In this document: positions 32,849 to 42,200 of the stretch, piece after piece
How the letters are laid out: each line of letters starts with the position of its first letter
Position numbering within the stretch: the first letter of the stretch is position 1
From: Faeciplasma sp048393055
GTDB taxonomy: Bacteria > Bacillota > Clostridia > Oscillospirales > Ruminococcaceae
Length of the DNA stretch: 64,000 nt
Reading direction: 5' to 3'
Assembly (NCBI GenBank): GCA_048393055.1
Contig: DBFJJS010000012.1
Coordinates: 1-64,000, forward strand
The notes under the pieces: model-generated
Told to the model about the DNA's origin: nothing
Seen by the model: the letters and a program-made list of their open reading frames with translations, nothing else
Database searches by the model: none
Position numbers and translations under genes: made by a program

Positions 32849-33027
32849 AAATCAAGATAAAGTATATCACATTTTTTCCGCCTGTACAAGTACAACCGTA
32901 CGAGTACGGCGCATGAAGCTGCAAACATGCAGCTGCGATATTGAAGTGCGCAAATCTTTGGAAAATAAATTATACATTATAAATCACGCTGCTTCAAGTG
33001 TTTTTCGTGAAATTTAAGAAAAATTTA

Positions 33028-33056
33028 TTTACTTTTAAGAAGTTATTGAGTATAAT
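33028..33056 (+). promoter_or_regulatory. sigma-A type promoter of degV
   Basis: TTTACT at 33028-33033, 17 bases, perfect TATAAT at 33051-33056. Confidence 0.75.
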
Positions 33057-33141
33057 ATGAACAGCATCAGCCTCTACCGTCATTCACAAATAAAAAATCC
33101 GCAGAGCCAAAGAGTTTTGCGAAGTCAGAAAGGGGTAAGCC

Positions 33142-34011
33142 ATGTCAGAAACAACAGGCAGCAATAAAATAGCGGTAACATGCGATTCCACCTGCGACCT
33201 CACACCCGAGCTATACGGCAAGTACGACATAGATATCATGCCGCTTGGAATAGTTTTGGGGGACGAGCTTAAAAAGGACGGGGTCGATATCGGTCCGACA
33301 GAGGTATTTGAGTACGTTGACAAAACGGGCAGGCTGCCCAAGACCTCCGCCGCTTCGGTAAACGATTATATGGAGCTTTTCACAAAGTATACCTCACAGG
33401 GGCGCAAGGTAATACATATAAACATATCCTCGGAGTTTTCAAGCTGCTATTCCAGCGCGTGCGCGGCGGCGTCCCAAATCGGCGGCGATATGGTTTACGT
33501 GATAGACTCGAGAAACCTTTCCACCGGCTCTGGTCACCTTGCGATAATGGCAAGGGAGCTTGCCGACAGCGGTCTTGACGCCGTGGAAGCGGCTGCTGCG
33601 CTGAATAAGGCGAAGGAAAAGCTCGACGTAAGCTTTGTCTTGCAAACGCTCGATTACCTCCAGAAGGGCGGAAGGTGCCCGGGGGTCGTGGCTTTTGGCG
33701 CAAACCTTTTAAAGCTTCGTCCCGAGATAGAAGTTAAGGACGGAAAGATGGTAGTCGGAAAGAAGTACCGCGGAAGCATGGAGAAGTCGATATTCGACTA
33801 CGTAAGGGGAAGGCTCGAGGGAAGGACGGACATAGACTGTCACAGGATATTCGTTACGCACTCGCACGCGCCGGACGAGCTTGTCGCAAGAGTTGTGGAG
33901 CTTGTCAAGGAGCTTCACCCGTTTGAAGAGGTGCTTACCACCTATGCCGGCTGCACCATATCCAGCCACTGCGGTCCGAACTGTCTCGGCGTTTTGTTCT
34001 TTAAAAAATAA
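33142..34011 (+). CDS. DegV family fatty-acid-binding protein
   Basis: 289 residues, the normal length. DegV/FakB proteins hold a fatty acid and present it to the kinase FakA. Signatures: VTCDSTCDLTPELY at the start, DGVDIGPTEVFEYV, PKTSAASVNDYMELF with the conserved TS pair, IDSRNLSTGSGHLA, and C-terminal GPNCLGVLFF. GAAAGGGG precedes the ATG. It is transcribed alone. No fakA gene is present in the window. Confidence 0.93.
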   Translation: MSETTGSNKIAVTCDSTCDLTPELYGKYDIDIMPLGIVLGDELKKDGVDIGPTEVFEYVDKTGRLPKTSAASVNDYMELFTKYTSQGRKVIHINISSEFSSCYSSACAAASQIGGDMVYVIDSRNLSTGSGHLAIMARELADSGLDAVEAAAALNKAKEKLDVSFVLQTLDYLQKGGRCPGVVAFGANLLKLRPEIEVKDGKMVVGKKYRGSMEKSIFDYVRGRLEGRTDIDCHRIFVTHSHAPDELVARVVELVKELHPFEEVLTTYAGCTISSHCGPNCLGVLFFKK

Positions 34012-34046
34012 GGTGCTTTGCCGGAAGAGGGTCTTTTGGCGGCGGG

Positions 34047-34075
34047 TTTACTTTTAAAAATTTAAGTGGTATAAT
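34047..34075 (+). promoter_or_regulatory. sigma-A type promoter of the ClC gene
   Basis: TTTACT at 34047-34052, 17 bases, TATAAT at 34070-34075; the same -35/-10 pair as the degV promoter about 1 kb upstream. Confidence 0.75.
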
Positions 34076-34133
34076 GACTTTTTAGCGGTTGTTTGCCACT
34101 TATTTTTATTTTTTCGGCATAAGGATGGGTAAT

Positions 34134-35738
34134 ATGAAGGTTAGAAATCTCAACTACATAAAGAACCTTGTGCTTCCGACGATGATATTCGGCGGCATAG
34201 CAGGAACGCTCACGGGCTTCTTCGTCATATTTTACCGCATAGCCGCGTCCAAGGTTATAGGCGCGTCGCAGGCGGCGTATGCGGCGGTGCGCCAGGATTT
34301 AAGACTTATACCCGTGGGGCTTTTGGTCATAGCTCTTTTGAGCTGGATATCGAGCGGGATATACAAAAAGGTCCCGGAAATAAGGGGCGGCGGGATACCA
34401 ACCTCCATAGCTTTTCTGAGGGGGCTTCTGCGCTTTGACTGGCTTAAAAACCTTATAGGGGTGACCGCGGTATCAATGATGACGTTCTTTGTGGGAATCC
34501 CGCTGGGAAACGAAGGACCGAGCGTGCAGATAGGTACAGCGATAGGCAAGGGAACGTCGAGGGTGTTTGCAAAAAAGAACGCCGCCTGGGACCGCTACGT
34601 CATGACCGGCGGCGCGTGCGCGGGCTTTAACGCCGCGACAAACGCCCCGATATCCGGAATCATGTTCGCGATAGAGGAAGCGCACGGAAGGATATCGCCG
34701 ATGATAATTATGGTCGCGTTTGCTTCCATAATGTTTTCCTGCGCTGTAATGAAGATATTTGCGCCGGTGTTCGGGCTTGAGCCGGAGCTTTTCCCGGGGC
34801 TTGAGGGCGCGGTAAAAACCCTCGAGGCGTCCGAGCTTTGGCTGCCTGTTGTGCTTGGAATCGCAATAGGGCTGTTTTCCGCGCTTTATTTAAAATATTA
34901 TCAGCTCATAGCGCGGTTCTTCAGGGACAGGTTTAAGGGTGTGGGCATGTTTGTAAAGGTGGCGGCGATATCTGTAATAACCATGGCGGCGGGGCTTATA
35001 TCGTACGATTTTATCTCAACGGGACATTCGCTCGTCGAAAAGCTGATAGAGGGGCACATAGCGTGGTACATGCTTATTTTAATCCTGATTTTCAGGATGA
35101 CCATGACCCTAAGCGCCAATACTGCGGGCGTCACAGGCGGAATGTTCCTGCCGATAATAGCTCTGAGCGCGCTCGTCACCTCGCTTACGGGAAGCGCCCT
35201 GGGGGCGATGGGTCTTATCGGAGAGGAATATCACGGCGTGATAGTTGCTCTGGGGATATCGGCGTGCCTGTCCGGAATGATGAAGTGCCCGATTACTGCG
35301 GTGGTTTTCGGGGTAGAGGCGCTGAGCTGCGCGGGTAATATACTTCCGGTTATAATCGCGTCGGCGATATCATATTTCGTAACCGAGCTGTTTGATACGA
35401 AGTCCATAAACGAAAGCGTCATAAAGACAAGGGTAAGCGAGAGCAACGCCGGAAAGACTGCCGTCGTTGTAGACGCATTTGTAACGGTAAAGGAGGGCAC
35501 GTTTGCGGTAGGAAAGCAGATAAGGGATATCTTCTGGCCGAGCAACCTGTTCGTGCTGTCCTTAAAACGACTCAGCTCGAAGGACGCGGTCGTGGACGAG
35601 TACGGCGAGAAAAAAATCAGGGCTGGGGACGTCTTACACGTCAGGTATTCCTGCTATGACGAGGCGCAGGCGGCAAAGGAGCTTTGCGACATTGTCGGAG
35701 AGCAGGAAATAGTTAAAAATTCCGTTGGTGAGGTTTAA
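34134..35738 (+). CDS. ClC-family chloride channel/exchanger with C-terminal RCK-type domain
   Basis: 534 residues from the ATG at 34134, chosen for AAGGATGG upstream; two earlier start codons are possible. The ion pathway motifs are present: GGGIPTS (GSGIP type) near 85, GNEGPSVQIG near 123 with the gating glutamate, and GMFLPIIALSA (GxFxP) near 345, in about ten membrane helices. Gating Glu present suggests a proton-coupled exchanger. The last ~90 residues form a TrkA-C/RCK-like domain (DAVVDEYGEKKIRAGDVLHV) that could bind a ligand. Possibly fluoride or chloride export; the exact ion cannot be told. Confidence 0.92.
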   Translation: MKVRNLNYIKNLVLPTMIFGGIAGTLTGFFVIFYRIAASKVIGASQAAYAAVRQDLRLIPVGLLVIALLSWISSGIYKKVPEIRGGGIPTSIAFLRGLLRFDWLKNLIGVTAVSMMTFFVGIPLGNEGPSVQIGTAIGKGTSRVFAKKNAAWDRYVMTGGACAGFNAATNAPISGIMFAIEEAHGRISPMIIMVAFASIMFSCAVMKIFAPVFGLEPELFPGLEGAVKTLEASELWLPVVLGIAIGLFSALYLKYYQLIARFFRDRFKGVGMFVKVAAISVITMAAGLISYDFISTGHSLVEKLIEGHIAWYMLILILIFRMTMTLSANTAGVTGGMFLPIIALSALVTSLTGSALGAMGLIGEEYHGVIVALGISACLSGMMKCPITAVVFGVEALSCAGNILPVIIASAISYFVTELFDTKSINESVIKTRVSESNAGKTAVVVDAFVTVKEGTFAVGKQIRDIFWPSNLFVLSLKRLSSKDAVVDEYGEKKIRAGDVLHVRYSCYDEAQAAKELCDIVGEQEIVKNSVGEV

Positions 35739-35853
35739 AAGAGCACAGAGGAAAAATTACGAATATTAAATTTTTCTTACGGATGTTTTCTTTTCAGCTC
35801 TGCCATGCTATATTTTTATTGTCAGTTAAGAATATCTGAAAGGAGAAAGTCAT

Positions 35854-37173
35854 ATGGCTCCAAAGAAATTTGATACAAAGCGCGATCCAAAGAAACCAAG
35901 ACCTTATCTGCTTCCGGTGGAGTGGGGCGGAGCGTGGCCGATGACCATGCTTGCAAAGGCAAAGATAAATAAGATAAACTTCGAGGGTCTTAAGCCGCCG
36001 TATCTTATTTTGTGCAACCACGCGTCGTTCATAGATTTTCCTCTTGTAATACGGGCCATTTTTCCTCACAGGTGCAACTGGGTGATCTCTATAGAGGAGT
36101 TTATAGGCAGGGAGTGGCTTCTGCGCGGTGTCGGGGGAATTTATAAGCGCAAGTTCACCCAGGATATGACCGTCGTAAGGCATATTTTAAAGGCTCTCAC
36201 AAGATATAAGACCTGCTGCACTATTTATCCCGAGGCAAGGTTTTCCCTCGCCGGGATCAACGAGCATATAGACGGCGCCCTGGGCAAGCTCGCTAAAAAG
36301 GCGAGATGCCCGGTTGTGCTCAACATAACAAAGGGCAACTTCCTAAGGTCGCCTCAGTGGAGAAAGCACCCCTACATAAAAGTACCGATAGAGGCGGACT
36401 TTATACAAATAGTGACCCGTGAGGAGGTCGAAAGGCTGTCCGCCGCGGAGATTCAAAAGAGGATCGAAGAGGCCTTTGTTTATGATGATTACGCGTGGCA
36501 GAAGGAAAACGGAATAAGGATAACCTCGCCCGTGCGCGCGGAGAATATACATAAAATACTTTATCAGTGCCCTGCGTGCGGAACGGAGTTTTCCACCGAC
36601 AGCAAGGGAACAAGGATATGGTGTGAGCACTGCGGCGCGAGCTGGCATATGACCGAGCTGGGCGAGCTGAAGCGCGAAAACGGAAAGGATATATTCACGC
36701 ATGTTCCCGACTGGTATCGCTGGGAACGCGAGAACGTAAGGCGCGAAGTGGAGCAGGGCAGGTACAGGTTTGAGGACGAGGCGAGGCTCGAGCGCCTTGT
36801 AAACGGCAAAATAGGCTTTAAGCCCATAGGCAGGGTGAAGCTTGTCCACGATGAAAACGGCTTTACCATGAAGGGCAGACTGCCCGCAGGACAGAGCTTT
36901 GAGTTTAACCGCACCGTAGCGTCAATGCATTCGGTGCACATCGAGTACGACTACAAGGGCAGGGGCGACGCCATAGACCTCTGCACCCTGGAGGATACTT
37001 ACTTTGTATTCCCGCTCACGGCAAAAAACTGCCTTACTAAGCTGCACTTTGCAACAGAGGAGCTTTACGCGTGGGAAAAGAGCAAAAAGGCGTTTTTAAA
37101 GAACGCTGAAATTGATGAGGATGCGTCAATGACAGCTGAGCGTAAAAATGAGATTGCAGTTAATGCGAAGTAA
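35854..37173 (+). CDS. PlsC-type acyltransferase with zinc ribbon extension
   Basis: 439 residues. An N-terminal lysophospholipid acyltransferase domain carries the catalytic NHASFID near 54-60 and YPEARFS near 125-131, where Ala replaces the usual Gly of PEGTR. A zinc ribbon follows (CPACG near 238 and CEHCG near 256), then a beta-rich C-terminal region of unknown fold. The fusion suggests a specialised acyltransferase and not the housekeeping PlsC. GAAAGGAG lies before the ATG. No operon partner. Confidence 0.85.
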   Translation: MAPKKFDTKRDPKKPRPYLLPVEWGGAWPMTMLAKAKINKINFEGLKPPYLILCNHASFIDFPLVIRAIFPHRCNWVISIEEFIGREWLLRGVGGIYKRKFTQDMTVVRHILKALTRYKTCCTIYPEARFSLAGINEHIDGALGKLAKKARCPVVLNITKGNFLRSPQWRKHPYIKVPIEADFIQIVTREEVERLSAAEIQKRIEEAFVYDDYAWQKENGIRITSPVRAENIHKILYQCPACGTEFSTDSKGTRIWCEHCGASWHMTELGELKRENGKDIFTHVPDWYRWERENVRREVEQGRYRFEDEARLERLVNGKIGFKPIGRVKLVHDENGFTMKGRLPAGQSFEFNRTVASMHSVHIEYDYKGRGDAIDLCTLEDTYFVFPLTAKNCLTKLHFATEELYAWEKSKKAFLKNAEIDEDASMTAERKNEIAVNAK

Positions 37174-37235
37174 AGCTGTAACGCGGTAAATCGGAAAATT
37201 TTTCTCGTCAAAAGGAAAGGATAGAGCAGATTTTT

Positions 37236-37264
37236 TTGATAATAATATGTTAAGAAATCATAAA
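37236..37264 (+). promoter_or_regulatory. possible promoter of the lipoprotein-MBOAT-DHHW operon
   Basis: TTGATA at 37236-37241 and CATAAA at 37259-37264 with 17 bases between. A hairpin CCGGA/TCCGG follows in the leader near 37327-37343. Confidence 0.45.
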
Positions 37265-37370
37265 AATATATTTTACCTGATTTTAATGCAATGACCCGTC
37301 CGCAAGGATTGTATTTATGGTAACGACCGGAGCTAAAGTCCGGCGAATTACTTTTTCAAGGAGAATTGCT

Positions 37371-38048
37371 ATGAAAAAAATACTTGCCTTTATTTTGTGC
37401 GCTGCAATGGCGCTTTCGATGGTTGCCTGCGGCAGCAATGACGAGAATGTAAACGACGGCGGAGCTGACAATACTGTTACCGACGCTCCTGAGATTACTG
37501 TCGGAGCGAACGGCGATGAAACAGCTGACGAGGAGCCGGTTGGGGATGAGACCGTTGACGAAGAGCCGGTTGATGAGCCTGCCGGCATAACCGATTCCAA
37601 GGAGATACTTACGACTGTTTGGGCGACATATGCAGAGGAGGACAAGTTTGCTATTATGGGCGGAACCTCCACAATGAACGAGCCTGACAGCATCGAGATA
37701 GCCGGCAACGAATCGGTTCTTGACAACACCGTTGCGCTTCCCTCCGACTGCGTAGAGCTTATCGACGACGCGGCTACCATGATCCATATGCTTAACGCAA
37801 ACACCTTCAGCTGCGGCGTGTTCAGGGTTACCGATTCCCAAAACGTTGCAACCGTTACCGAGAAGATCAGGGACAACGTTTTGAACCGCCAGTGGATATG
37901 CGGCTTCCCCGACAAGCTTGTTATAACCACTATCGGCAACTACGTAGTATCCGCGTTCGGCAACGAGGAGATTATAGATACCTTCCAGGCGGCTCTTGAG
38001 TCCTGCTATGAGGATGCAGAGCTTGTTTACGAGGAATCTCTCCTGTAA
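37371..38048 (+). CDS. lipoprotein of unknown function in an acetylation operon
   Basis: 225 residues from the ATG at 37371, supported by AAGGAG and a classic lipoprotein signal (MKKILAFILCAAMALSMVAC). A 50-residue acidic linker with DEEPV repeats leads to a folded domain of about 150 residues (ILTTVWATYAEEDKFAIMGG to EIIDTFQAALESCY). I do not recognise the domain. It lies 18 bases upstream of the MBOAT gene and so is probably a membrane-tethered accessory of the surface O-acetylation machinery. Confidence 0.75.
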   Translation: MKKILAFILCAAMALSMVACGSNDENVNDGGADNTVTDAPEITVGANGDETADEEPVGDETVDEEPVDEPAGITDSKEILTTVWATYAEEDKFAIMGGTSTMNEPDSIEIAGNESVLDNTVALPSDCVELIDDAATMIHMLNANTFSCGVFRVTDSQNVATVTEKIRDNVLNRQWICGFPDKLVITTIGNYVVSAFGNEEIIDTFQAALESCYEDAELVYEESLL

Positions 38049-38066
38049 CTCAGCTGAAGGTATAAC

Positions 38067-39470
38067 ATGCTTTTTTCATCTATTCCGTTTTTGTACTATT
38101 TCCTTCCGTGCGTTCTGATAGTATACTTCATACTTCCGAAGCAGTTTAAAAACGCATGGATAATGGTCTCGAGCTTCTTCTTTTACGGCTGGGGCGAGCC
38201 TAAGTATCTTCTTGTCATGATATTTTCAATCGCGCAGGGATATGTGTTTGCCCTGCTGATAGAAAAGTATCGCGACAACAAAAAGCTTTCAAAGCTGTTT
38301 CTGGCGCTGACCTGCATTGTCGGTCTGGGACTTTTGGCGTACTGCAAGTACGTTGACTTCTTTATCTCCAGCTTCAATGCAATAAGCGGGCTTGCGCTTC
38401 CGCTCGTCGGGATAGCGCTGCCGATAGGAATAAGCTTTTATACCTTCCAGATAGTAAGCTATGATATCGACGTTTACCGCGGAGACGTTGCGGCGCAGAA
38501 AAACCCGATAAACCTCGCTGCCTATATTTCGATGTTCTCGCAGCTCATAGCGGGACCCATCGTAAGGTATTCCGATATTGCCGCTCAGCTTGAGCACCGC
38601 ACTCACAGCCTCGAGAGGTTTTCCCTGGGGATACGCAGGTTCATAATCGGCTTGTCAAAAAAAATGCTTGTGGCCAACATCATGGGAGAGCTGGTCAGCG
38701 ATTTTAAGGCGTCTGACGATAAGTCGGTGCTTTACTTCTGGCTGTATGCGATAGCGTACACTCTGCATATCTACTTTGACTTCTCAGGCTACAGCGATAT
38801 GGCTATAGGCCTGGGCAGGATAATGGGCTTTGACTTTGTGGAAAACTTCAATTATCCGTATATCGCCTCGAGCATAACGGATTTCTGGCGCAGGTGGCAT
38901 ATATCGCTGAGCACATGGTTCCGCGACTATGTGTATATCCCGCTGGGAGGAAACAGGGTGAGCAAGCCGAGGTGGATATTCAATATCTTCGTCGTGTGGT
39001 TCCTGACGGGGCTTTGGCACGGCGCGGCATGGAACTTCGCGGTGTGGGGGCTTTTATATGCGGTGCTTCTTATGTTTGAAAAGCTGATAGGACTTAAGCT
39101 TCTCAAAAAGACCAAAGTAATACCGCATATTTACACCATGCTGTTTGTAATAATAGGCTTTGTGATATTTGATTCCGCGTCCCTGTCGGAGGCGTTCGGA
39201 ACGATAGGCTCGATGTTCGGCGCCGGCGGATATCCGCTTGCAAGCTTCGAGGCTCTGTACGCGCTCAGAAGCTACGCAGTGGTGTTCATAATAGGAATAA
39301 TAGGCGCGACTCCCCTTGCCGCAAGGCTTATAGAAAAGCTAAGGACAAAGGCGGTGGCAAATGCTGCTGTGAACATCGCCGAGCCTGTGACGATGGTGGG
39401 GCTTTTGGCTGTCTGCACGGCGTATATGGTGGACGGCGCGTTCAACCCCTTCCTTTACTTTAGATTCTGA
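38067..39470 (+). CDS. MBOAT family O-acyltransferase (AlgI/DltB/PatA type)
   Basis: 467 residues, ten to eleven membrane helices. The full MBOAT signature is present: FDFSGYSDMAIGLGRIMGFD, RRWHISLSTWFRDYVYIPLG and the active-site His in LTGLWHGAAWNF (near residue 318). Such proteins move acyl groups from the cytoplasm to the outside, where a partner adds them to polysaccharide. It is followed 27 bases later by the DHHW partner, as in alginate and cell-wall acetylation loci. The acceptor polymer is unknown. Confidence 0.93.
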   Translation: MLFSSIPFLYYFLPCVLIVYFILPKQFKNAWIMVSSFFFYGWGEPKYLLVMIFSIAQGYVFALLIEKYRDNKKLSKLFLALTCIVGLGLLAYCKYVDFFISSFNAISGLALPLVGIALPIGISFYTFQIVSYDIDVYRGDVAAQKNPINLAAYISMFSQLIAGPIVRYSDIAAQLEHRTHSLERFSLGIRRFIIGLSKKMLVANIMGELVSDFKASDDKSVLYFWLYAIAYTLHIYFDFSGYSDMAIGLGRIMGFDFVENFNYPYIASSITDFWRRWHISLSTWFRDYVYIPLGGNRVSKPRWIFNIFVVWFLTGLWHGAAWNFAVWGLLYAVLLMFEKLIGLKLLKKTKVIPHIYTMLFVIIGFVIFDSASLSEAFGTIGSMFGAGGYPLASFEALYALRSYAVVFIIGIIGATPLAARLIEKLRTKAVANAAVNIAEPVTMVGLLAVCTAYMVDGAFNPFLYFRF

Positions 39471-39497
39471 CGCGGAACAGGGGGTAGCAAAAGCTAT

Positions 39498-40601
39498 ATG
39501 AAATCCGAAAAAATAAGAAACATACTCACTTTCGCTCTGTTTTCAGGCTTTATACTGCTGTTTTTCGTCTGGGGGCTGATAGAGCCGGACAGGGAAACGT
39601 CGGTAAGCGAGCGCAGGCCGCTCGAGCAGTTCCCGGAGCTGAGCGTCGATACGGTGCTTTCCGGAGACTTTATGCAGGGCTTTGAGGATTATTCCGTGGA
39701 CCAGTTCCCGCTGAGGGACGATTTCAGAACCCTCAAGGCGGTGACGAGCTTTTATATACTTCAGCAAAAGGACAACAACGGCGTATACCTTGCGGACGGA
39801 CACGCCTCGAGGCTGGAGTACCCGTTAGACGAGGATTCTGTGCTGTATGCGGCCGACAGGATACAGTTTATCTACGACACATATCTTAAGGACACTGATG
39901 TCAAGCCGTATCTGTGCGTGATACCGGATAAAAACTGCTTTATGGCGGAGAAAAACGGCTATCCGGCTATAGATTACGACGAGCTTGTCAGCCTCGTCAG
40001 GGAGAACACTGAGTTTGCCCAGTATATCGACATCTACGACCTTTTAGAGCTTGACGACTACTACACCACAGACATTCACTGGCGTCAGGACAGGATTACA
40101 GACGTCGCCCAAAAGCTTGCGGAAAGCATGGGCGCGCCGTATAAGGGCGAGTTTGAAAAGGTGACGCTCGACATTCCGTTTTACGGAGTGTACTACGGTC
40201 AGTCGGCGCTTCCTCTGAAGGCGGACAGCATATGCTATCTGACAAACAGCGCAATAGAATCGAGCACGGCGTTTGATTACGAGACGAATGCGGATATGCC
40301 TGTTTACAGCATGGAGCTTGCGCAGGGGCGCGACCCGTACGAGATGTATCTAGGCGGTTCCAAATCGCTTATCACGATAGAAAACCCCGACGCGCTCTCG
40401 TCAAAGGAGCTTGTCATATTCAGGGATTCCTTCGGAAGCAGTATTTCGCCGCTTCTTATCGAGAGCTACAGCAAGATAACCCTTGTTGACATAAGGTATA
40501 TAATGAGTGCAAACGTTGGAATGTTCGTCGATTTCGACAACCAGGACGTACTGTTCCTGTACAGCCTGCCGGTTTTAAACAACAGCGTAACAATGAAATA
40601 A
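39498..40601 (+). CDS. DHHW family protein (AlgJ/AlgX-like acetyltransferase partner)
   Basis: 367 residues with one N-terminal membrane helix (about 9-27). The segment LSVDTVLSGDFMQGFEDYSV then DQFPLRD is the conserved family start. The SGNH-like catalytic elements are TDIHW near 195-199 and RDSFGSS near 312-318. It would accept acetyl groups delivered by the MBOAT protein and put them on a surface glycan outside the membrane. The GGGGG site is about 13 bases from the ATG. A strong terminator follows. Confidence 0.9.
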   Translation: MKSEKIRNILTFALFSGFILLFFVWGLIEPDRETSVSERRPLEQFPELSVDTVLSGDFMQGFEDYSVDQFPLRDDFRTLKAVTSFYILQQKDNNGVYLADGHASRLEYPLDEDSVLYAADRIQFIYDTYLKDTDVKPYLCVIPDKNCFMAEKNGYPAIDYDELVSLVRENTEFAQYIDIYDLLELDDYYTTDIHWRQDRITDVAQKLAESMGAPYKGEFEKVTLDIPFYGVYYGQSALPLKADSICYLTNSAIESSTAFDYETNADMPVYSMELAQGRDPYEMYLGGSKSLITIENPDALSSKELVIFRDSFGSSISPLLIESYSKITLVDIRYIMSANVGMFVDFDNQDVLFLYSLPVLNNSVTMK

Positions 40602-40606
40602 AAAAA

Positions 40607-40648
40607 CATCCCGCAGCCGCTGTTATACGGACTGCGGGATGTTTTTAT
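40607..40648 (+). terminator. terminator of the MBOAT-DHHW operon
   Basis: CATCCCGCAG and CTGCGGGATG form a 10-bp stem followed by TTTTTATT. Confidence 0.92.
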
Positions 40649-40660
40649 TGAATTTGATAA

Positions 40661-40703
40661 GAACAAAAGAACACCCCGTCGGTATATATCCTCCGACGGG
40701 GTG
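40661..40703 (-). terminator. terminator of proS
   Basis: CACCCCGTCGG and CCGACGGGGTG form an 11-bp stem; the minus strand continues TTCTTTTGTTC. Confidence 0.88.
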
Positions 40704-40719
40704 CTGCATATATTCATTA

Positions 40720-42171
40720 TTAATACGCCTTGCCCCAAATAACCATGCACTTTGCCGGCTTGCCGCAGCAGACGCACTTGTCGCTTAAATGCCTCTGCTC
40801 AAACGGGATGCACCTTGAGCCTACACCGGTAAGCTCCTTGACCTTGTCCTCGCATTCCTCGTCGCCGCACCACATGGCGTATACAAGCCCGTCTCCGCCC
40901 TTTTCGAGAGCCTGGCGGATTTCGTCTATAGAGGTGCAGTCGTAGCTTCTTGCCTGCTGATTGGCGAGCGCCTTGGCGTACATGCCGTCATGGACCTCCC
41001 GGAGCTTTTCCTTTACACCTTCTACAAGGCTGTCAAACGGGATAAAGCTCTTGCTGCGGTCATGCCGCTCCACCGCGACGCACTGCCCCCGCTCTATGTC
41101 GCGCGGACCTACCTCTATCCTCAGCGGGACTCCTCTCATTTCGTACTCCGCGTATTTCCAGCCGGGCGAATTGTCGCTGTCGTCGAGCTTGGCCCTTATT
41201 CCTGCGGCCTTAAGAGTGTCAAGAAGCTCTCCTGCCTTTTCAAGCACGCCCTCCTTGTGCTGCGCTACCGGAACTATTACCACCTGTATCGGCGCGACCG
41301 CCGGAGGAAGAACAAGCCCGTTGTCGTCTCCGTGAGCCATGATTATAGCGCCTATAAGCCTTGTTGAAACTCCCCACGAGGTCTGATGAGGGGTCTGGAT
41401 GGTATTGTTCCTGCCGGTGAAGGTTATGTTAAACGCCCTGGCAAAGCCGTCCCCAAAGTAATGGGAGGTTCCCGCCTGAAGCGCCTTGCCGTCGTGCATA
41501 AGGGCTTCAATGGCATAGGTTGCAATAGCGCCGGCAAACTTGTCGCTGTCTGTTTTCCTGCCCTTGATTACGGGCATCGCCAAAGACTGCTCGCAGAAAT
41601 CGGCGTAGACGTTCAGCATCTGCTCGGTTTCTTTAATAGCCTCCTCGGCGGTTTCGTGAATGGTGTGTCCCTCCTGCCACAAAAACTCCCTTGACCTTAA
41701 GAACGGTCTCGTGGTCTTTTCCCACCTTACTACCGACACCCACTGGTTGTACAGCTTCGGCAGATCTCTGTAGGAATGGACAATGTTCGCATAGTGCTCG
41801 CAGAAAAGCGTTTCAGAGGTAGGCCTTACGCAAAGGCGCTCCTCAAGCTTTTCGCTTCCGCCGTGCGTCACCCACGCGACCTCAGGCGCAAAGCCCTCCA
41901 CATGCTCCTTTTCCTTATTTAAAAGGCTTTCCGGAATGAACATCGGCATACATACGTTTTCATGTCCCAGCTCTTTAAACCTGGAGTCGAGTATTTTCTG
42001 AATGTTTTCCCATATCGCATAGCCGTAAGGGCGAATGACCATGCAGCCCTTTACGCTTGTGTACTCGATAAGCTCGGCCTTCTTTACTATGTCGGTGTAC
42101 CACTGCGCGAAATCCACGCTCATTGGGGTAATTGACTCCACAAGCTTTTCGTTTTTATCGTTTTTAGCCAT
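40720..42171 (-). CDS. proS: prolyl-tRNA synthetase (short, archaeal/eukaryotic-type)
   Basis: 483 residues, the ProS class without the bacterial editing insertion, common in Clostridia and Bacteroides. Class II motifs: motif 1 region KGCMVIRPYGYAIWENIQKI, motif 2 RWEKTTRPFLRSREFLWQEG, motif 3 HGDDNGLVLPP. A C-terminal domain ends with zinc-type cysteines (CGDEEC, CVCCGKPAKC). AGGAG lies in the leader close to the ATG. It is 29 bases downstream of a small membrane protein gene. Confidence 0.96.
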   Translation of the reverse strand: MAKNDKNEKLVESITPMSVDFAQWYTDIVKKAELIEYTSVKGCMVIRPYGYAIWENIQKILDSRFKELGHENVCMPMFIPESLLNKEKEHVEGFAPEVAWVTHGGSEKLEERLCVRPTSETLFCEHYANIVHSYRDLPKLYNQWVSVVRWEKTTRPFLRSREFLWQEGHTIHETAEEAIKETEQMLNVYADFCEQSLAMPVIKGRKTDSDKFAGAIATYAIEALMHDGKALQAGTSHYFGDGFARAFNITFTGRNNTIQTPHQTSWGVSTRLIGAIIMAHGDDNGLVLPPAVAPIQVVIVPVAQHKEGVLEKAGELLDTLKAAGIRAKLDDSDNSPGWKYAEYEMRGVPLRIEVGPRDIERGQCVAVERHDRSKSFIPFDSLVEGVKEKLREVHDGMYAKALANQQARSYDCTSIDEIRQALEKGGDGLVYAMWCGDEECEDKVKELTGVGSRCIPFEQRHLSDKCVCCGKPAKCMVIWGKAY

Positions 42172-42200
42172 ATTATATCTATCTCCTGACTTTTTTCAAA

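Noticed and set aside
37290..37370. Cyclic-di-GMP (GEMM) riboswitch before the lipoprotein gene
   Set aside because: Only a CCGGA/TCCGG hairpin and a CGCAAGG stretch are similar; the GEMM core and its second helix are missing.
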